In this document: piece by piece, positions 50,171 to 61,868 of the stretch | Layout: every line of letters begins with the position of its first letter | Position numbering within the stretch: position 1 is the first letter of the stretch | Source: Nectonema munidae | Taxonomy: Eukaryota; Nematomorpha; Nectonematoida; Nectonematidae | Length of the DNA: 64,000 nt | Assembly (NCBI GenBank): GCA_030549495.1 | Contig: JAUIRK010001017.1 | Coordinates: 1 to 64,000, forward strand | Direction of reading: 5' to 3' | Program-made: the position numbers and the translations under genes | Notes under the pieces: model-generated | The model's input: only the letters and a program-made list of their open reading frames with translations | Told to the model about the DNA's origin: nothing | Database searches by the model: none

Positions 50171-51465
50171 ATGGTAAATTTACTTTCTAAAAAAAGTGTA
50201 ATTTTTTTTCTTGTTTTGCCCCCATGTAATGAAGCTACAGCGACGGGCCTGCATGTATGACTATGATCACTTGTGGACACATAGGTCACTGACTGAGGAA
50301 TACTTATGCGGCGAAAAAAAGATTTAAATTTTCGGAAAAAAGTCTGCATTTTTTGAAAGAACATTTTCTAATTTACCTTAGCCAAAAACTTCTAATTTAA
50401 CAAAAGTTCACAGATTCTCAGTGACTGAAAGGTGTAACAAGACTTATTGGAAAAAATACTTTGGAGCGTTCACTCCAATAGCAAAGATCTAACTTGTATT
50501 TTACTTCTTCGGAGATGTAAAGGTGAATCTTGAAATAACAATATGTGCTCCGAAAATCAAAAAAGCTTATGACCAGTAAGCTTGGCAATTTTATCCAGTT
50601 CGATAAAAACCCATGTGGGTTTTAATGAGTTAGAGTTTTGCCCAATAGAACCTAGGTTTTTTTGAAAAAAACCCACGTGTTTTCCAACACTGATGATGAG
50701 AGGTGTCAAGCATACGATCCGCGTAGCAGCAGCAACCCTCAAGTAGTCTAACCATTTTTGTTATTAGATAATGAGATTTGAAGTTGATATACTGTATTTA
50801 GACTAAAAATTTTCGCTGTATTTTGATACTGTAATTTTACTTATAACGAATCATGTTCACGAATTTGATGAAATGAAGCCAAGATTAATCCCATTTCTTT
50901 TAATCCTTTTTGTGTCAGCATTGATGATAATATTCGTGTAGAGTAGCTACAAGTAAAGGAAATAGGAATGAAATGTGATAAAGCTCTTAAAAAAGTTTCT
51001 AGAGGTGGATATAAAAACATTTTATCAAAATCCTAGGAAAAAATAGCCAACATAAAAATTTTTGCTTCAAAAATATTCTGCTTGGTAGTTCAATTATATG
51101 CCAACAACTTTTTTCACGAATAAACATTTCTAGATTAAAATATCGCTGAATAGTAACAACGTAAACTAAATTTTGATAAGCCAAGATTTGGCCTCTGGTG
51201 GATTTATCTGCAAGAAGGCCTTGAAAGCAATTTTAGTGTTGATTATTATCACGATTGAAATCAAAACTGATGGAATTTGGTTTCAGGTAATTTAAAAAAA
51301 AATCGTCTGATCAATCAGTGCCGCTAAATTGCAAAATATTTAAAAATTTAAAATGTTCTTATGTGGATAAAATTAAAAGATTTGGGTGAATGAAATTTAT
51401 ACCATATAAATTATATTTTGTTAGTATTGAGTTAATTGGATACCACAAGCCCTTTCAGTCTCTCT

Positions 51466-51738
51466 CTCTAAGTCAGTTTTTCTCAACCTTTTTTTTCAAA
51501 GAGCTAAAATAAGAACCAACATTGCACTAGAGCGCCGAACTAAAATCACAAAATCGGTTTTTAGAAAAAGCGTTTTTTAACTAACCCTGAAATATTATCC
51601 TAGTTACTCAAACTGAATCCAAATTTCTTCATATATATCATAAAATTGATAAATCATATTATTCATATCAATAGATCAATAAATATGCGAAATTTTGATT
51701 ATTTTATCAGGGCCGCGTAGAGAACCACTCCTTTAAGT
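51466..51738. mobile_element. hAT-type MITE
   Basis: The body 51474-51730 (257 bp) begins CAGTTTTTCTCAACC and ends GTAGAGAACCACTC, the inverse of a CAGTGGTTCTCAACC-type end with decay. The 8-bp flanks CTCTAAGT and CTTTAAGT match at seven of eight positions. Non-coding. It lies in the large synaptophysin intron. Confidence 0.65.
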
Positions 51739-53800
51739 CATAACACCAATCGATTTGTTTAAGAATTGTCATCACACTAATAAATAAATATTAAAAGTTA
51801 AATCAAACTTTCCAATCTTTGGAATGGTAGTGAGTATAACAAAATATCAAAGCTTTTGAATCAAAAGATGTCACTGATACTTTCGCTTTTTATAATTGGA
51901 GCTTAAAAAAATTATTTATTTAAACATTACATTCGCTGAGCATTTTTTCAGGATTGCGAAACTGCATAGAAAATTAGTCAAAAAAAATTCACCAAACTAT
52001 TTTATTTGTAAACTTAGATTAAGAGATAAAATACGCAAAATTTTTAATTTATTATCATTCTAATTATTGTTGGGAAAGAAGCAGAATTTTTGGATCACCA
52101 CTTCAAATTTCTCGTCTTCAAAGGGTTGAGGATTGCTAGAACAGATGTATGATATGATGAAGCGGAAAAAAATTTGATTGAAAAAGAAAGCAGAAGATTG
52201 ATTGGCCTTGAAAATTTTGATCCCCAAAGGAACGGCGCATTTGTTTTTCCTATTATTTCGTGTAAGTGAGTATCATGTATGTAGGATCGTTTTTGTTACG
52301 TAATATATGATGAGTTCATTATATCGAGATAAGCATGTACATTGATGAGTGTATTGGATGATAAGATAGAGGTTTCAGTTATGATGAGTGTATTGGATAA
52401 TAAGATATTGTATGATGATTGATGATACTTGTATTTGAGAAAAAGTTTATGCATGTTCGGTTCGGGATTTAACGTTAATTATTATTATTATCGAGATAGA
52501 AGAAAAGTTTTATTCACAAATTGATAATATATGAAAGAAGGAAGCAAAGATTACCATGTGAAAATCGAACAAGTACATTTCGACACAAAGTAAGGTAAAT
52601 AAAAGAAAAGCAAAAAGCAAAGAATCAACTTGCAAGGCTGTCATAAGGCCGATGAGACCGCTGCGATGACTACCTTATATTAAAAGTAAGATTTGAAGAA
52701 GGTTATATTGTACGAAAAGAAGAAGTTAATTAGAAATTATTATTTATATATTTATGCATAATAACATATGTGTAAAGAAAGAGTGACTAAATGGGGTGGA
52801 ACATACAATAATAATGTGTGTGTATGTGTGTGAAAAATGAATTTATATACAGACACGAATAGTGTAAAACTAAAAATTGTAAATTGTACAAATTATTAAG
52901 AGAAAAAAAAACAAAGCAGTATTTAGGGTTTGAGGTAAAATATTGAGACAAATACAGATTGCAAACGAAGCAATTATCTATTTGGCATTGACAATCATAA
53001 TTTCTAAATATAGAGGCCTTTATTTTCATTTTGAAATGAGAAACTGGGATAAAATTTTTTTTTAATCATTACGGATATGTTATTAAAGAGATTGCTCAAT
53101 CGAAAAGTAAGAGTTTGTTTGAATTTTTGAAGTTTATAGAAAGGAATTTGAATGGGGCTTTTTTGCGTGAATTATATTGGTTTGTACATTCTGTAAAAGT
53201 AACTGCTTGATAGAGTATTTTTGGGAATAAACCCTGAATATACTTATAGGTTATAAAAATAAATATCATCATCGGTAAATATCGAGATAGGTAAATTACA
53301 CTGACAAATAAGATTATGAAACTTAATGCATTAATTATGGTGGGTCTATTGGATAACAAGATATTGTATGATGAATGATCATTCTTGTATCAGGTATAAA
53401 AGTGTAGAGAGTTCTGCTCTCCAAAATAAAATACCAGGATTTAAATGAGACAAAAGATTATTTTCAAACTTGGAATTAATCCAATTTGTGCAATAACTTC
53501 AAAAAGTTTAGCTAAAAATATGTGTTCAACCCTTTAAGAAACAGTGTGAGAGCAATGTCTCGAAATTCGATATCGTGTTTTATATCACATTGCTTAATCT
53601 CGCCTCTGCTTTCTCTGCAATGAAAATGAGTTAAATATTTTTCATTAAAAAAGAAAGTAGAGGATTAGTATGCAAAATTCAGGTCGTGAAAGCTCATTCT
53701 TTAGCAGGCGTCTCTAGAAGATCCAAGAACATCTATTGTATTACGTTAAAATTAGCAAGACAATTTAATCGCGAGAATGAAAGACAAAAAAAAGCAATAC

Positions 53801-53990
53801 GCCCATCGGAGCTAGGAGGTTCTGGCTGTACCACTTGTTGGAAAAGATGTAGACGCCGATCGCAGCCATCGAGTAGAGGAAGGCTAGAACGCCCACAACC
53901 ACGAAAAATTCTACGCTCGAACTCAAGTCGTTGAACATGGCGAAGCGAATGCTGCTGTTTCCCTGTTGCCATAACGAGTTCCAGTTCAGC
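53801..53990 (-). CDS. Synaptophysin-family protein, exon with second membrane segment
   Basis: After the acceptor (CATCCTTCAG) the exon completes a split Lys codon and reads LNWNSLWQQGNSSIRFAMFN, then DLSSSVEFFVVVGVLAFLYS and MAAIGVYIFSNKWYSQNLL, ending APMG before GTATTG. The block (Y/D)-SSS-EFFV-FAFLYSM is the hallmark of the second transmembrane segment of synaptophysins. 190 bp, in phase with both neighbours. It is markedly more GC-rich than the surrounding intron. Overlapping frames on both strands are shadows. Confidence 0.93.
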
Positions 53991-54578
53991 CTGAAGGATG
54001 AAAAAAGCAAAAATACGTCAATCTAGCCCCAACTTCAACGTTTGCTACATCTCTGAATATGTAAATTAGTGATGGGGCAGACTATACCTCGTTTCCAAGC
54101 GAGAACCGATTCTCCTGATAATTAAATTCCGTGATGTAGCCAAAAAATCGTTTCGAGGCGCCCTATCGGACACTACAGTATGCCAGGGTGTAGCCAGAAA
54201 TTTTTGAAAAAAGGCAATACTGAAAGAGTTTTTTCTATTGAAAATTGCCTCAAATTCTCTTTTCAGGAATTAAAGAGTAAAATAGTTCATCACATTAAGT
54301 TTAAATATATATTAGGCATATATACTGTTCCAGCCCCATACACGTTTGATATGTCAGAAACTGGGTTTTTGTCATTCCATATCATTATTATTTTATTTTC
54401 CTAGAATCTTTCGTTAAAAGAATATTCTAGAGTGGTCAGGAAATGGGTTACAACGAGAAAATTAAGAGAAATCATAAGTCGTCGAAACCCCGTGATACAA
54501 GTGCCAATCATAACAGATTCTCATCTATATCGCGCCACATATAGTTGGATAAAAAGGTTAAATTAAAAAAGTTCTCAC

Positions 54579-54694
54579 TTATATGGATAGCCGTAATTGA
54601 CATTAACAGGAATGATGGTGTTGTTGCAGTTTACGGCGAATTTAAAATAACTGGAGTGACTTGTGGTTGTGGCAAACGCAAAAATAGCGAAAAA
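54579..54694 (-). CDS. Synaptophysin-family protein, exon with first membrane segment
   Basis: The exon reads FFAIFAFATTTSHSSYFKFA, then VNCNNTIIPVNVNYGYPY, and ends in a split codon before GTGAGA. FAIFAFAT is the first transmembrane block of the synaptophysin MARVEL domain, followed by the luminal loop with its conserved Cys. The 60-bp intron upstream (54695-54754) has GT..AG ends and happens to be open in frame, so a frame-only reading would insert 20 extra residues. Confidence 0.9.
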
Positions 54695-54754
54695 CTTATA
54701 AGTAAATAATATTTGATTAATTTTATTCATAAAAAAGAGAAACTTAGGAGGTAC

Positions 54755-54829
54755 CCATTGAACGATTTTGATGAAACCACGAGGTTCAGTCAATATATTG
54801 ATGTTTCGCTCTGCAGTCCTTTGAATGAT
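54755..54829 (-). CDS. Synaptophysin-family protein, N-terminal exon (upstream edge uncertain)
   Basis: The minus strand reads IIQRTAERNINILTEPRGFI then KIVQW and the donor GTACCT. EPRGF-K-(V/L)QW is the conserved sequence just before the first membrane segment of synaptophysins, which are four-pass membrane proteins of synaptic or other small secretory vesicles. No in-frame ATG occurs before an upstream stop, so at least one more 5' exon is required. The edge is placed after TTTTTTAAG at 54830; an alternative acceptor CTGCAG would start the exon at 54810. Confidence 0.8.
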
Positions 54830-55002
54830 CTTAAAAAATCGAAAAAGATTATGTAAAATTGAATCCCCATTCTTTCATTTCTCATAATGAGCAATGTCTT
54901 AAGCAAATAAACGACAAAAAAGATTCTATATCAAAATTGAAATTTAGAAAATGAAATAGGCGATACAAACCAACTATTGATTAGCGAGTAGACGCTAAAT
55001 AA

Positions 55003-55051
55003 TGTTTAATTAATACACATTTAAGCTCAACCAATGAATACCGGTTTGAAA
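55003..55051 (+). repeat. Fragment of a hAT transposase exon
   Basis: TGTTTAATTAATACACATTT, then CTCAACCAATGAATACC and GGTTTGA match 47429-47478 almost exactly, the exon before FTSIGFRSWKNL in the intron-rich hAT. The similarity stops abruptly after GGTTTGA. This is a short remnant of a second copy, located upstream of the synaptophysin exons. Confidence 0.65.
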
Positions 55052-55144
55052 TTTTGTTGAACCAATTTACAAAATTTGCAAAAATGGTTTTTTTACAGTT
55101 GTCAACTATTACTCCCCTCTTTTGATCATTCCATATCATTATTA

Positions 55145-55293
55145 GGGAGCGTGAGTAAGGTTGGTTAGATACTAGGTTTCCATAACTCAAGGTCTTGGGT
55201 TCGATCCCGCATCAAGCCTATTTTCTCATAGTTCGATACAAGCGGTGCAATTGTGCCTTCTCGATAAAAACACCTCACGGTACCTTTACCTTT
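55145..55293 (+). repeat. tRNA-derived SINE
   Basis: GGAGCGTGAGTAAGGTTGG, then CTTGGGTTCGATCCCGCATC, CATAGTTCGATACAAGCGGT, GTGCCTTCTCGATAAAAACA and GGTACCTTTACCTTT. The best preserved copy in the window and nearly the inverse of 43031-43176. Confidence 0.82.
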
Positions 55294-56099
55294 ACTCCCC
55301 TCTTTTGAGATAACTTTTGAGTTTAGGGAAAAAAGAAAAACAGATGTTAACAAAAAAATATCAACGGTATTTGTAAAGTAGAAGTTAAAGAATAAAAGAT
55401 GTAATGATAAAGTTTGTATATTGGAGATGCGTATGGTTCTATGATGCTCATACGGCTTTCTAAGTTAATGAATTATGGTGATAGTTTTAAAATAGGATCT
55501 TATTAGTAGCGATGATTCGATTAAACATTTTAGGAACCAAAATTTAAAAAACTATCTGTTGCGTTCTCTTCAATAGAATTTATATTTTGTTGATTCTGTA
55601 GCATTTGGCATATGTTGTCGATCTTGATTCTAACAAGTTTTTAAATGCCTTCAATTCTAACTCTGCAGCCATGCTTCTTATACTCTTGCTTATAACTATT
55701 TATAGGAATCGACACAAGAAAAGGAATGCAAAGATGTGAATACTTTCAATAGAATTTTTCATTTTCAGTATTGCTCACTTTCATCCTAATAAATTTTTTA
55801 GTTATAAGTATTACATCCAAAGGAATAATCTTACATAACAGGAGAGATAATAAAGATGGTGATAAACACACAAAAAATATGTTTAGGAATGGAAATCAAG
55901 ATCGCTAGACCAAGATACTACGGATCCAGAAGAGTTTTAAATGAAGACGGGACAAAAATGGTATTGAAAAAGTTAAGAATAAAATTTTCTGCTTTTAACA
56001 AAAATAATTAATATGCAAGATATTTTGAAAGAGAACACTTACATTTTGAGCTAAATTTTTATAAACTTCTTTTTTGAAATAAGTTTAGTGAAAGAAAAA
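55294..56099. other. Noncoding stretch upstream of the known synaptophysin exons
   Basis: AT-rich. Candidate place for the missing 5' exon(s) of the synaptophysin gene on the minus strand, but I found no segment that I could assign. No repeats recognised. Confidence 0.35.
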
Positions 56100-57516
56100 T
56101 CAGGATTTTTTTTAAATACTATGGGATTGTTAAGCGAGGGAAAAACATCAATAATCTCAAAAAACTTTATTGTTTTTAATTTACATAAATGACATACACA
56201 AGTGTTTAGGCAATCATAGCAAACTTATCATGTATGCAGATGATTTAACTCTAATGTTTAATACAAAAAATTCTGATCATCATGCCATTCAAGCTTTACT
56301 TAAAAACATTACTAATTGGTGTGATTTTAATAAAATAAAAATTAATCATGAGAAAAGTAACTTTATAATATTTAACAAAAGACCAGTAAGCTCTACCCCA
56401 TCTTTTTATTTGAATAATGTTAGCATCAAAAGAGTTAGCCGAATAAAATTTCTTGGAGTAACACTAGAAGAAAATTTTTCCTTTTCCACTTATATTAATA
56501 ATATTTGCATAAAAATCTCTAGAATTTTAGGTTGCCTGAAAAAATTGCAAACTTACTTACCTACTAAGGCACGAAAGTCCCTTTATTATTCCCATGTATT
56601 TTCACACTTAAGTTATGCAAACCTGTAATGGGGCTCTAACAATGAAACGCATCTGGCAAAACTATCAAAGTTAATGAAAAAATTTCACAAATTCATAAAC
56701 GAAAAAAGTGATCAGGAAATCAAAATTTTAAATATATATCAAATTAACTCAGTTTCATCTCTCATGTTTTATTATAAACAATATGTAAAACGAGGAGAAT
56801 ATCACGGTCTTTTTGTTCCAAATAGTTCAGTTCATGATCATCTAACCTAACCAGACAACATAGTAAATTGCACATTCCGAGATTTAATGAAAATTCTAAT
56901 TTCAGAAACATTTACTTTCGGACATTGAATCTTGCTAATAAATTGTTCAACAAACTCAATATTTCTAGCAAAAAAAGTTTTCGAAAATCCGTGGTAAAAC
57001 TACTACTAAAATAACTTCAATACAGTTTTCTTCTCTTTTAAATATATCCAAATATAAAATTTTATATAATAACGATACATTTAATTAAATATTTATCATT
57101 TTTAGGATGTATGTATATACATATTATATACACTATATATATATATATATATGTAACATATTAAATAATCTCAATATGTAAAAAATATTTTCATTATTGC
57201 TGTCTTTTTTTCCCTCTGTTTTGTTTAAAATATGTGTAATATAAACTTTGGAGACCAGTCATCTCGATGGATAGTTTTATCCCTTTCTCTTCTCTCCTCT
57301 AAAGTGATCTTCAGTGAATTGAATATATATAACCTTCAAACTCTCCATTGAATAAATTTTTTCGTCATTCTGGTGATGAAAATTTGCAGTTTTCTAAAGA
57401 TTTATTATTTTTTTCTCTTATTTAAATGAATGTGTGTATAAATTTATGAAGTCCTTTATTCTTCATGTAATTTTGCTCTTGTGTAAATGAATAAATTATT
57501 ATTATTATTATTAAAC
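56100..57516 (+). mobile_element. LINE (non-LTR retrotransposon) 3' fragment
   Basis: The fragment starts within the reverse transcriptase and runs through the 3' UTR to a tail of seven or so TTA units at about 57495-57515, a typical LINE 3' end. The tail and strand agree with a 5'-truncated insertion. The 3' UTR segment CCAGTCATCTCGATGG resembles 985-1005. Confidence 0.7.
56170..57000 (+). pseudogene. LINE reverse transcriptase relic
   Basis: The frame from 56170 reads FLIYINDIHKCLG, KLIMYADDLTLMF (catalytic YADD at about 56233), then NWCDFNKIKINHEKSNFIIF and RIKFLGVTLEENFSFSTYIN, matching the palm and thumb of jockey/CR1-type RT. The frame stops at 56626-56628 (TAA after SHLSYANL). The same frame continues to further stops at about 56850 and 56927, covering the C-terminal LINE region. 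Confidence 0.82.
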
Positions 57517-58274
57517 TTGGAAACTTGATGACACTTCTACTAGGGCAAGTGCCGACTATTTGTAGTTTAATTTGTGGTAGGTCATAAATTAAATTTAAGT
57601 ATATCAATGTTGCCAGTAAGCATTTATTGGATCAATGAGTAAAACGCCTCGAAACGACCCATGGAAAAAAATAAAAGTAAAAGGCTTTTTAAATTAGAGA
57701 TGGGGCTATTAATCGTTACCGTGTTCTTTTTAAATATCATAATCAGAATAGCATCGAAAAATTTCATTTGTACCTTCCAATACCTCTTTCTTCAGTTCAT
57801 ATTCTTTTTATTTTTAGTATTTAAGTTAAAAATTTAAAAATATTTAAATAACTTTAGATTTATTTTGTTAAATATATCTTTAGTTTAATCAAAAATAATT
57901 GAAACTGCAATATTTTTTAATTTTTAATGTTTTAAATTAGGAATCGGTATCTACTCTAAATGTTGATTTAGAAATAGTTTTAGTCTAACTATCATTAAAA
58001 TTTGTAACATATAGAAAAATAAATGAAGAGTATTTTCAAAAATTAATTCCTTTATTGAAAAAGTTTGTATTCTACAAAATTTAAATAAATAAATAAATTC
58101 AAGGTTAGACCATATCCATTTTTAGACGAAGTGAAAATCTAATAAAATATAAAATTGTAAATGAATTTAAAAAACATTATCTTAAAAATATATCTAGTTA
58201 AACTTATTTAGGTATTTCTACTATTAGATATATTTGGCCTTTTTTATGTTTTTGTTAGTGGTAAGGGGAAGAGA
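57517..58274. other. AT-rich stretch without recognised gene
   Basis: No coding similarity, no repeats with recognisable ends. The base composition is very AT-rich between 57800 and 58250. Confidence 0.45.
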
Positions 58275-58416
58275 AGGGGGTATGTGTCAAAATTAATACT
58301 GGGTTTCGATAACTCAAGGTCTTGGGTTCGATCCTTCAAGTCTACTTTCCTCATAGTTCAATAAAAGACGCAAGTATGCCTTCTCGAGGAAAACACGTAC
58401 GGTACCTTCACCTTTA
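58275..58416 (+). repeat. tRNA-derived SINE, 5'-eroded
   Basis: GATAACTCAAGGTCTTGGGT then TCGATCC (B box), CTCATAGTTCAATAAAAGAC, GCCTTCTCGAGGAAAACACG and GGTACCTTCACCTTT match the family; the A-box side is eroded. Confidence 0.75.
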
Positions 58417-59559
58417 CCATATTGTCACTATAATTATAATCTTAACAAAATCTAAATTTCAATCATAAAAGATAACACTTTGACCCAATATAAATTCTAC
58501 CGTTTATTAATCTCAATTGTTTTCTCCTACTACACCATACTTTATTTAAGCTTTTTGCACATTTATTTAAAAAACATAATCAATCCTTCTCTATCATGTT
58601 TGATAAGAAGAAAATATAATTTCTTCCAATTTTATGTCCCTCATAGATAAACATAATTACCACAAGATTATTTTTCATACATTTGTATTTATCTCAAATA
58701 GTTTGTAAATAAATTCTCAAATTTTAACATGCTCTTTAAGTTTTAATATAACAATTATCGCTTGAACCACAATAACTTACTCTCAAGCATCCTACATTAT
58801 CATCCTTAATACCACATCTATTTTTATGGTATGTTAACTCCCTTTAGAAATAACATTTATAAATGCAATTTTAACCATATGGATAAGAAACCAAAAGTTA
58901 TTTGACATCTCTTCTTATCTATATACACACTAGTCCTATGGGGCTGACAACCCGTGACGGTTTTACGAGCTTGCACTGGGGGTTGTACACAGGAATTTTT
59001 TAGCGGTCCTATTTGCGGCATTTCACATTATAGAGAGGACAATCTCTGGGTCGCGCACATTATCCTTTATGCAGTATATATTGAATGCATATTGACCTTT
59101 ATGGAAATAACTTATTTTAATTTTTATGTGCTAAATATATGGAAAGGAGATTTGCAAGTGGAATCATAATTGAAATGAAATAGAAAGATAGATCAGATTT
59201 GATTTGTGTGATTGATGCCTATAGAAGAGAAGGGAGAGAAAAGATCAATCATTTTTTTGAAATATCCATGTCTGATTAGATAATTACTTATGTCATCTCT
59301 CAAAGCATTCTGATTAAAGAATCTTCTTGATGATCTAAGACTTTTTAATCAGTATCGTGTATTTTATTATCAGGCCTGAATATTTATCAACCAATCTCAT
59401 TTCAAAGGTTTTTTTCTGATGAATCATTCGTGATGTTCTTTGTTCAATTACAAAAAGTTGTCCACGTTCTTCATCTAAAAAATTATCTCTTTGACGCAAA
59501 ATGAAAAAGATGGACAAATTCAATTTAAATTAAAAATATCTTGATAGTGACTAAATTCT
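58417..59559. other. Noncoding stretch, no recognised gene
   Basis: AT-rich, with a less AT-rich patch at 58930-59070 whose open frame (58954-59169) I do not recognise. The minus-strand frame at 59335-59523 has no recognised similarity. Confidence 0.4.
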
Positions 59560-61868
59560 CACATATTGGCATCTGTGCAATTTTTGATAAATCTGACCTA
59601 TTCTAAATTTTCAGATTTCCTACCCATCTTAGCTAAATGTTAATTGTAATTCTAGATGATAAGCTATAGATTTAAATATTTTTCATTTTTAAAAGAGGAA
59701 CTTCTTTTTCACAGTCAAAATCTTTTTTGAAGCATCTAATATTATATAATTAAACCACTTCCAAGTTCATTAGAACATGATAGATCTTTCATTTAGTCAA
59801 GATACTTTTTTTTAAATTATTTGTTTTGATCACATGTTCTCTTTTCAATTAGTTTTCAACTTGGTTCCTTCTTTCATACAAATTTTCAAAAGATTTTATA
59901 ATACGTTTTGTTTTTTTAATAAATATTTCATACTCAAGATGATTGTAGAAAGTATTAAAAGCCAAAATATACAAAAAAAAAGTATATTTTTACTATATAC
60001 CTAATATGCAGCCATTTTTTGAAATTTTTTTACAGAACTGATTTTTAGGCATACATTACTAATTCAATAGCCACTTTGAGATATTTTTAACCGTATTATC
60101 CAAAATCCAGTACAGAAATAAAATAAGCATAGTCGATTTGGTATAAAACAGATATTTTATTTTTTTGAAAATATTTTTGAAGACAGTATCTAGAAGTAAA
60201 TCGCAAATCTGATTGAAGCGTTCAGATATTTTAAAACCATAAATGCCAAACCTGAGTCCAAAAATGAAACCAGCATTTTCCATTTGGCATAAAAACAGGT
60301 ATTTTATTTAAATTTCAAAAATATTTCTCTAGACATTAGACGTAAATCGAACATTTGATTGACACTTTTAGACATTTATAACTTCTAAATGCAAAAAATA
60401 GTTTCAGAAATAAAAATGATCATGGTCGAATTGGTATAAAAACATATATTTCATGTATGGGATATAGTTTTCAGACATAAACCGCAAATTTGATTGACAC
60501 TAGCAGTAAAACCTCTAAATGCGAAAACTGTGTTCAGAAATGAAATCACGATGATCTATTTGCTATAAAAACATATATTTCATGTAAAATTTGAATCAAT
60601 ATTTTTAGAAACAAATTTTAGAACTAAATGCAAATTTGATTGATACTTATAGGTATTTTCAAATTTAAACCGCAAAAATTGAGTCCAATGAAACTTGCAT
60701 GGTTGATTTGGTATAAAAACATATATTTAGTTGTAAAATTTGAATGAATGTTATTGGAGACAATTTTTAGAAGTAAATCGCAAATTTGATTAACACTTAT
60801 AGGTATTTTGACATCCTAAATGTAAAAAATGAGTTCAGAAATCAAAACAGCATGATTGATTTGGTATAAAAACATATATTTCATATAAAATTGAGAGAAT
60901 ATTTTTGAAGATAGCTTTTAGAAGTAAACAGCACATTTGATTGACATTGACAGATATTTTAAAACCTCTAAATGTGTAAAATAAGTTCAGAAATGAAATC
61001 AGCATGATTGATTTGGTATAAAAACATATATTTCATTGTAAAATTTGAATGAATGTTTTTGGAGACAATTTTTAGAAGTAAACCGCAAATTTGATTAACA
61101 CTTATAGGTATTTTCACATCCTAAACGTAAAAAATGAGAACGGAAATGAAACCAGCATGGCAGATTTAGTATAACACATATATTTTATTGTAAAATTTGA
61201 ATGAATGTTTTTGGAGATAATTTTTAGAAGTAAACCGCAAATTTGATTAACACTTATAGTTATTTTCAGATCCTAAACGTTAAAAATGAGTCCAGAAATG
61301 AAACCAGCATGGCCGATTTAGTATAACATATATTTTATGTTAAATGTGAAGGAATATTTTGGAGACAATTTTCAGAAGTAAACCGCAAATTTGATTAACA
61401 CTTATAGGTATTTTCAAATCTTAAATGTAAAAAATGAGTCCAGAAATGAAAACAGCATAACCGATTTGGTATAAAAACCTATATTTTATGTAAAATTTGA
61501 AGGTATATTTTATTAGATATATTTTTGATCAATCAAAATTTTGATTGACATTTTCTAAAAAGTAGCCATGATTATTGAAAAAATTAAATATATAAAGTGT
61601 TATGCGTTCCAAACTGTATATAATAATAAATTTTCAAGGTTTTATATAATATAGATCCTAAGTTATAAGGTTAAGTACAGATAATGTCAACATTTTGCTG
61701 AAAAATTTTAATTTTTGATTTTGATTGACAGTTTTGGACATGAAAGGGCCATTCAACTACCATGAAACTGGTTTCAAAAGATGCAGCTAGCGATTGTAGG
61801 AAAAGGCACAAAATTTGAAGGGATATGATTCAGCCAATTTTCTACAATTAATTTTTTAGTGAAGGGGG
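59560..61868. mobile_element. Second copy of the outer piggyBac-like element with ~150-bp tandem repeats
   Basis: The tandem array at about 60040-61545 has nine to ten units of about 150 bp. The marker AACCGCAAATTTGATTAACA recurs at 61081, 61233 and 61381, with TGGTATAAAAACATATATTT in most units. The 3' part (61550-61868) matches 36930-37270, including AAAGATGCAGCTAGCGATTG and the G run. Left parts (59690-59950) match 30260-30690 weakly. The terminal CCCTAT repeat and TTAA are missing on the right, so it is truncated. No transposase. Confidence 0.7.

Noticed and set aside
53686-53972. Open frames overlapping the synaptophysin exon in other frames and on the opposite strand
   Set aside because: They are shadows of the GC-richer exon 53801-53990; only one frame matches synaptophysin.
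54575-54793. A single 72-residue continuous exon at the synaptophysin N-terminus
   Set aside because: The 60 bp between W and FFAIF have GT..AG ends and break the family alignment, so I treat them as an intron although they are open in frame.
59560-61868. CRISPR-like array (regular ~150-bp repeats)
   Set aside because: Units are long, degenerate and without unique spacers, and the DNA is eukaryotic; it is a tandem-repeat transposon region.
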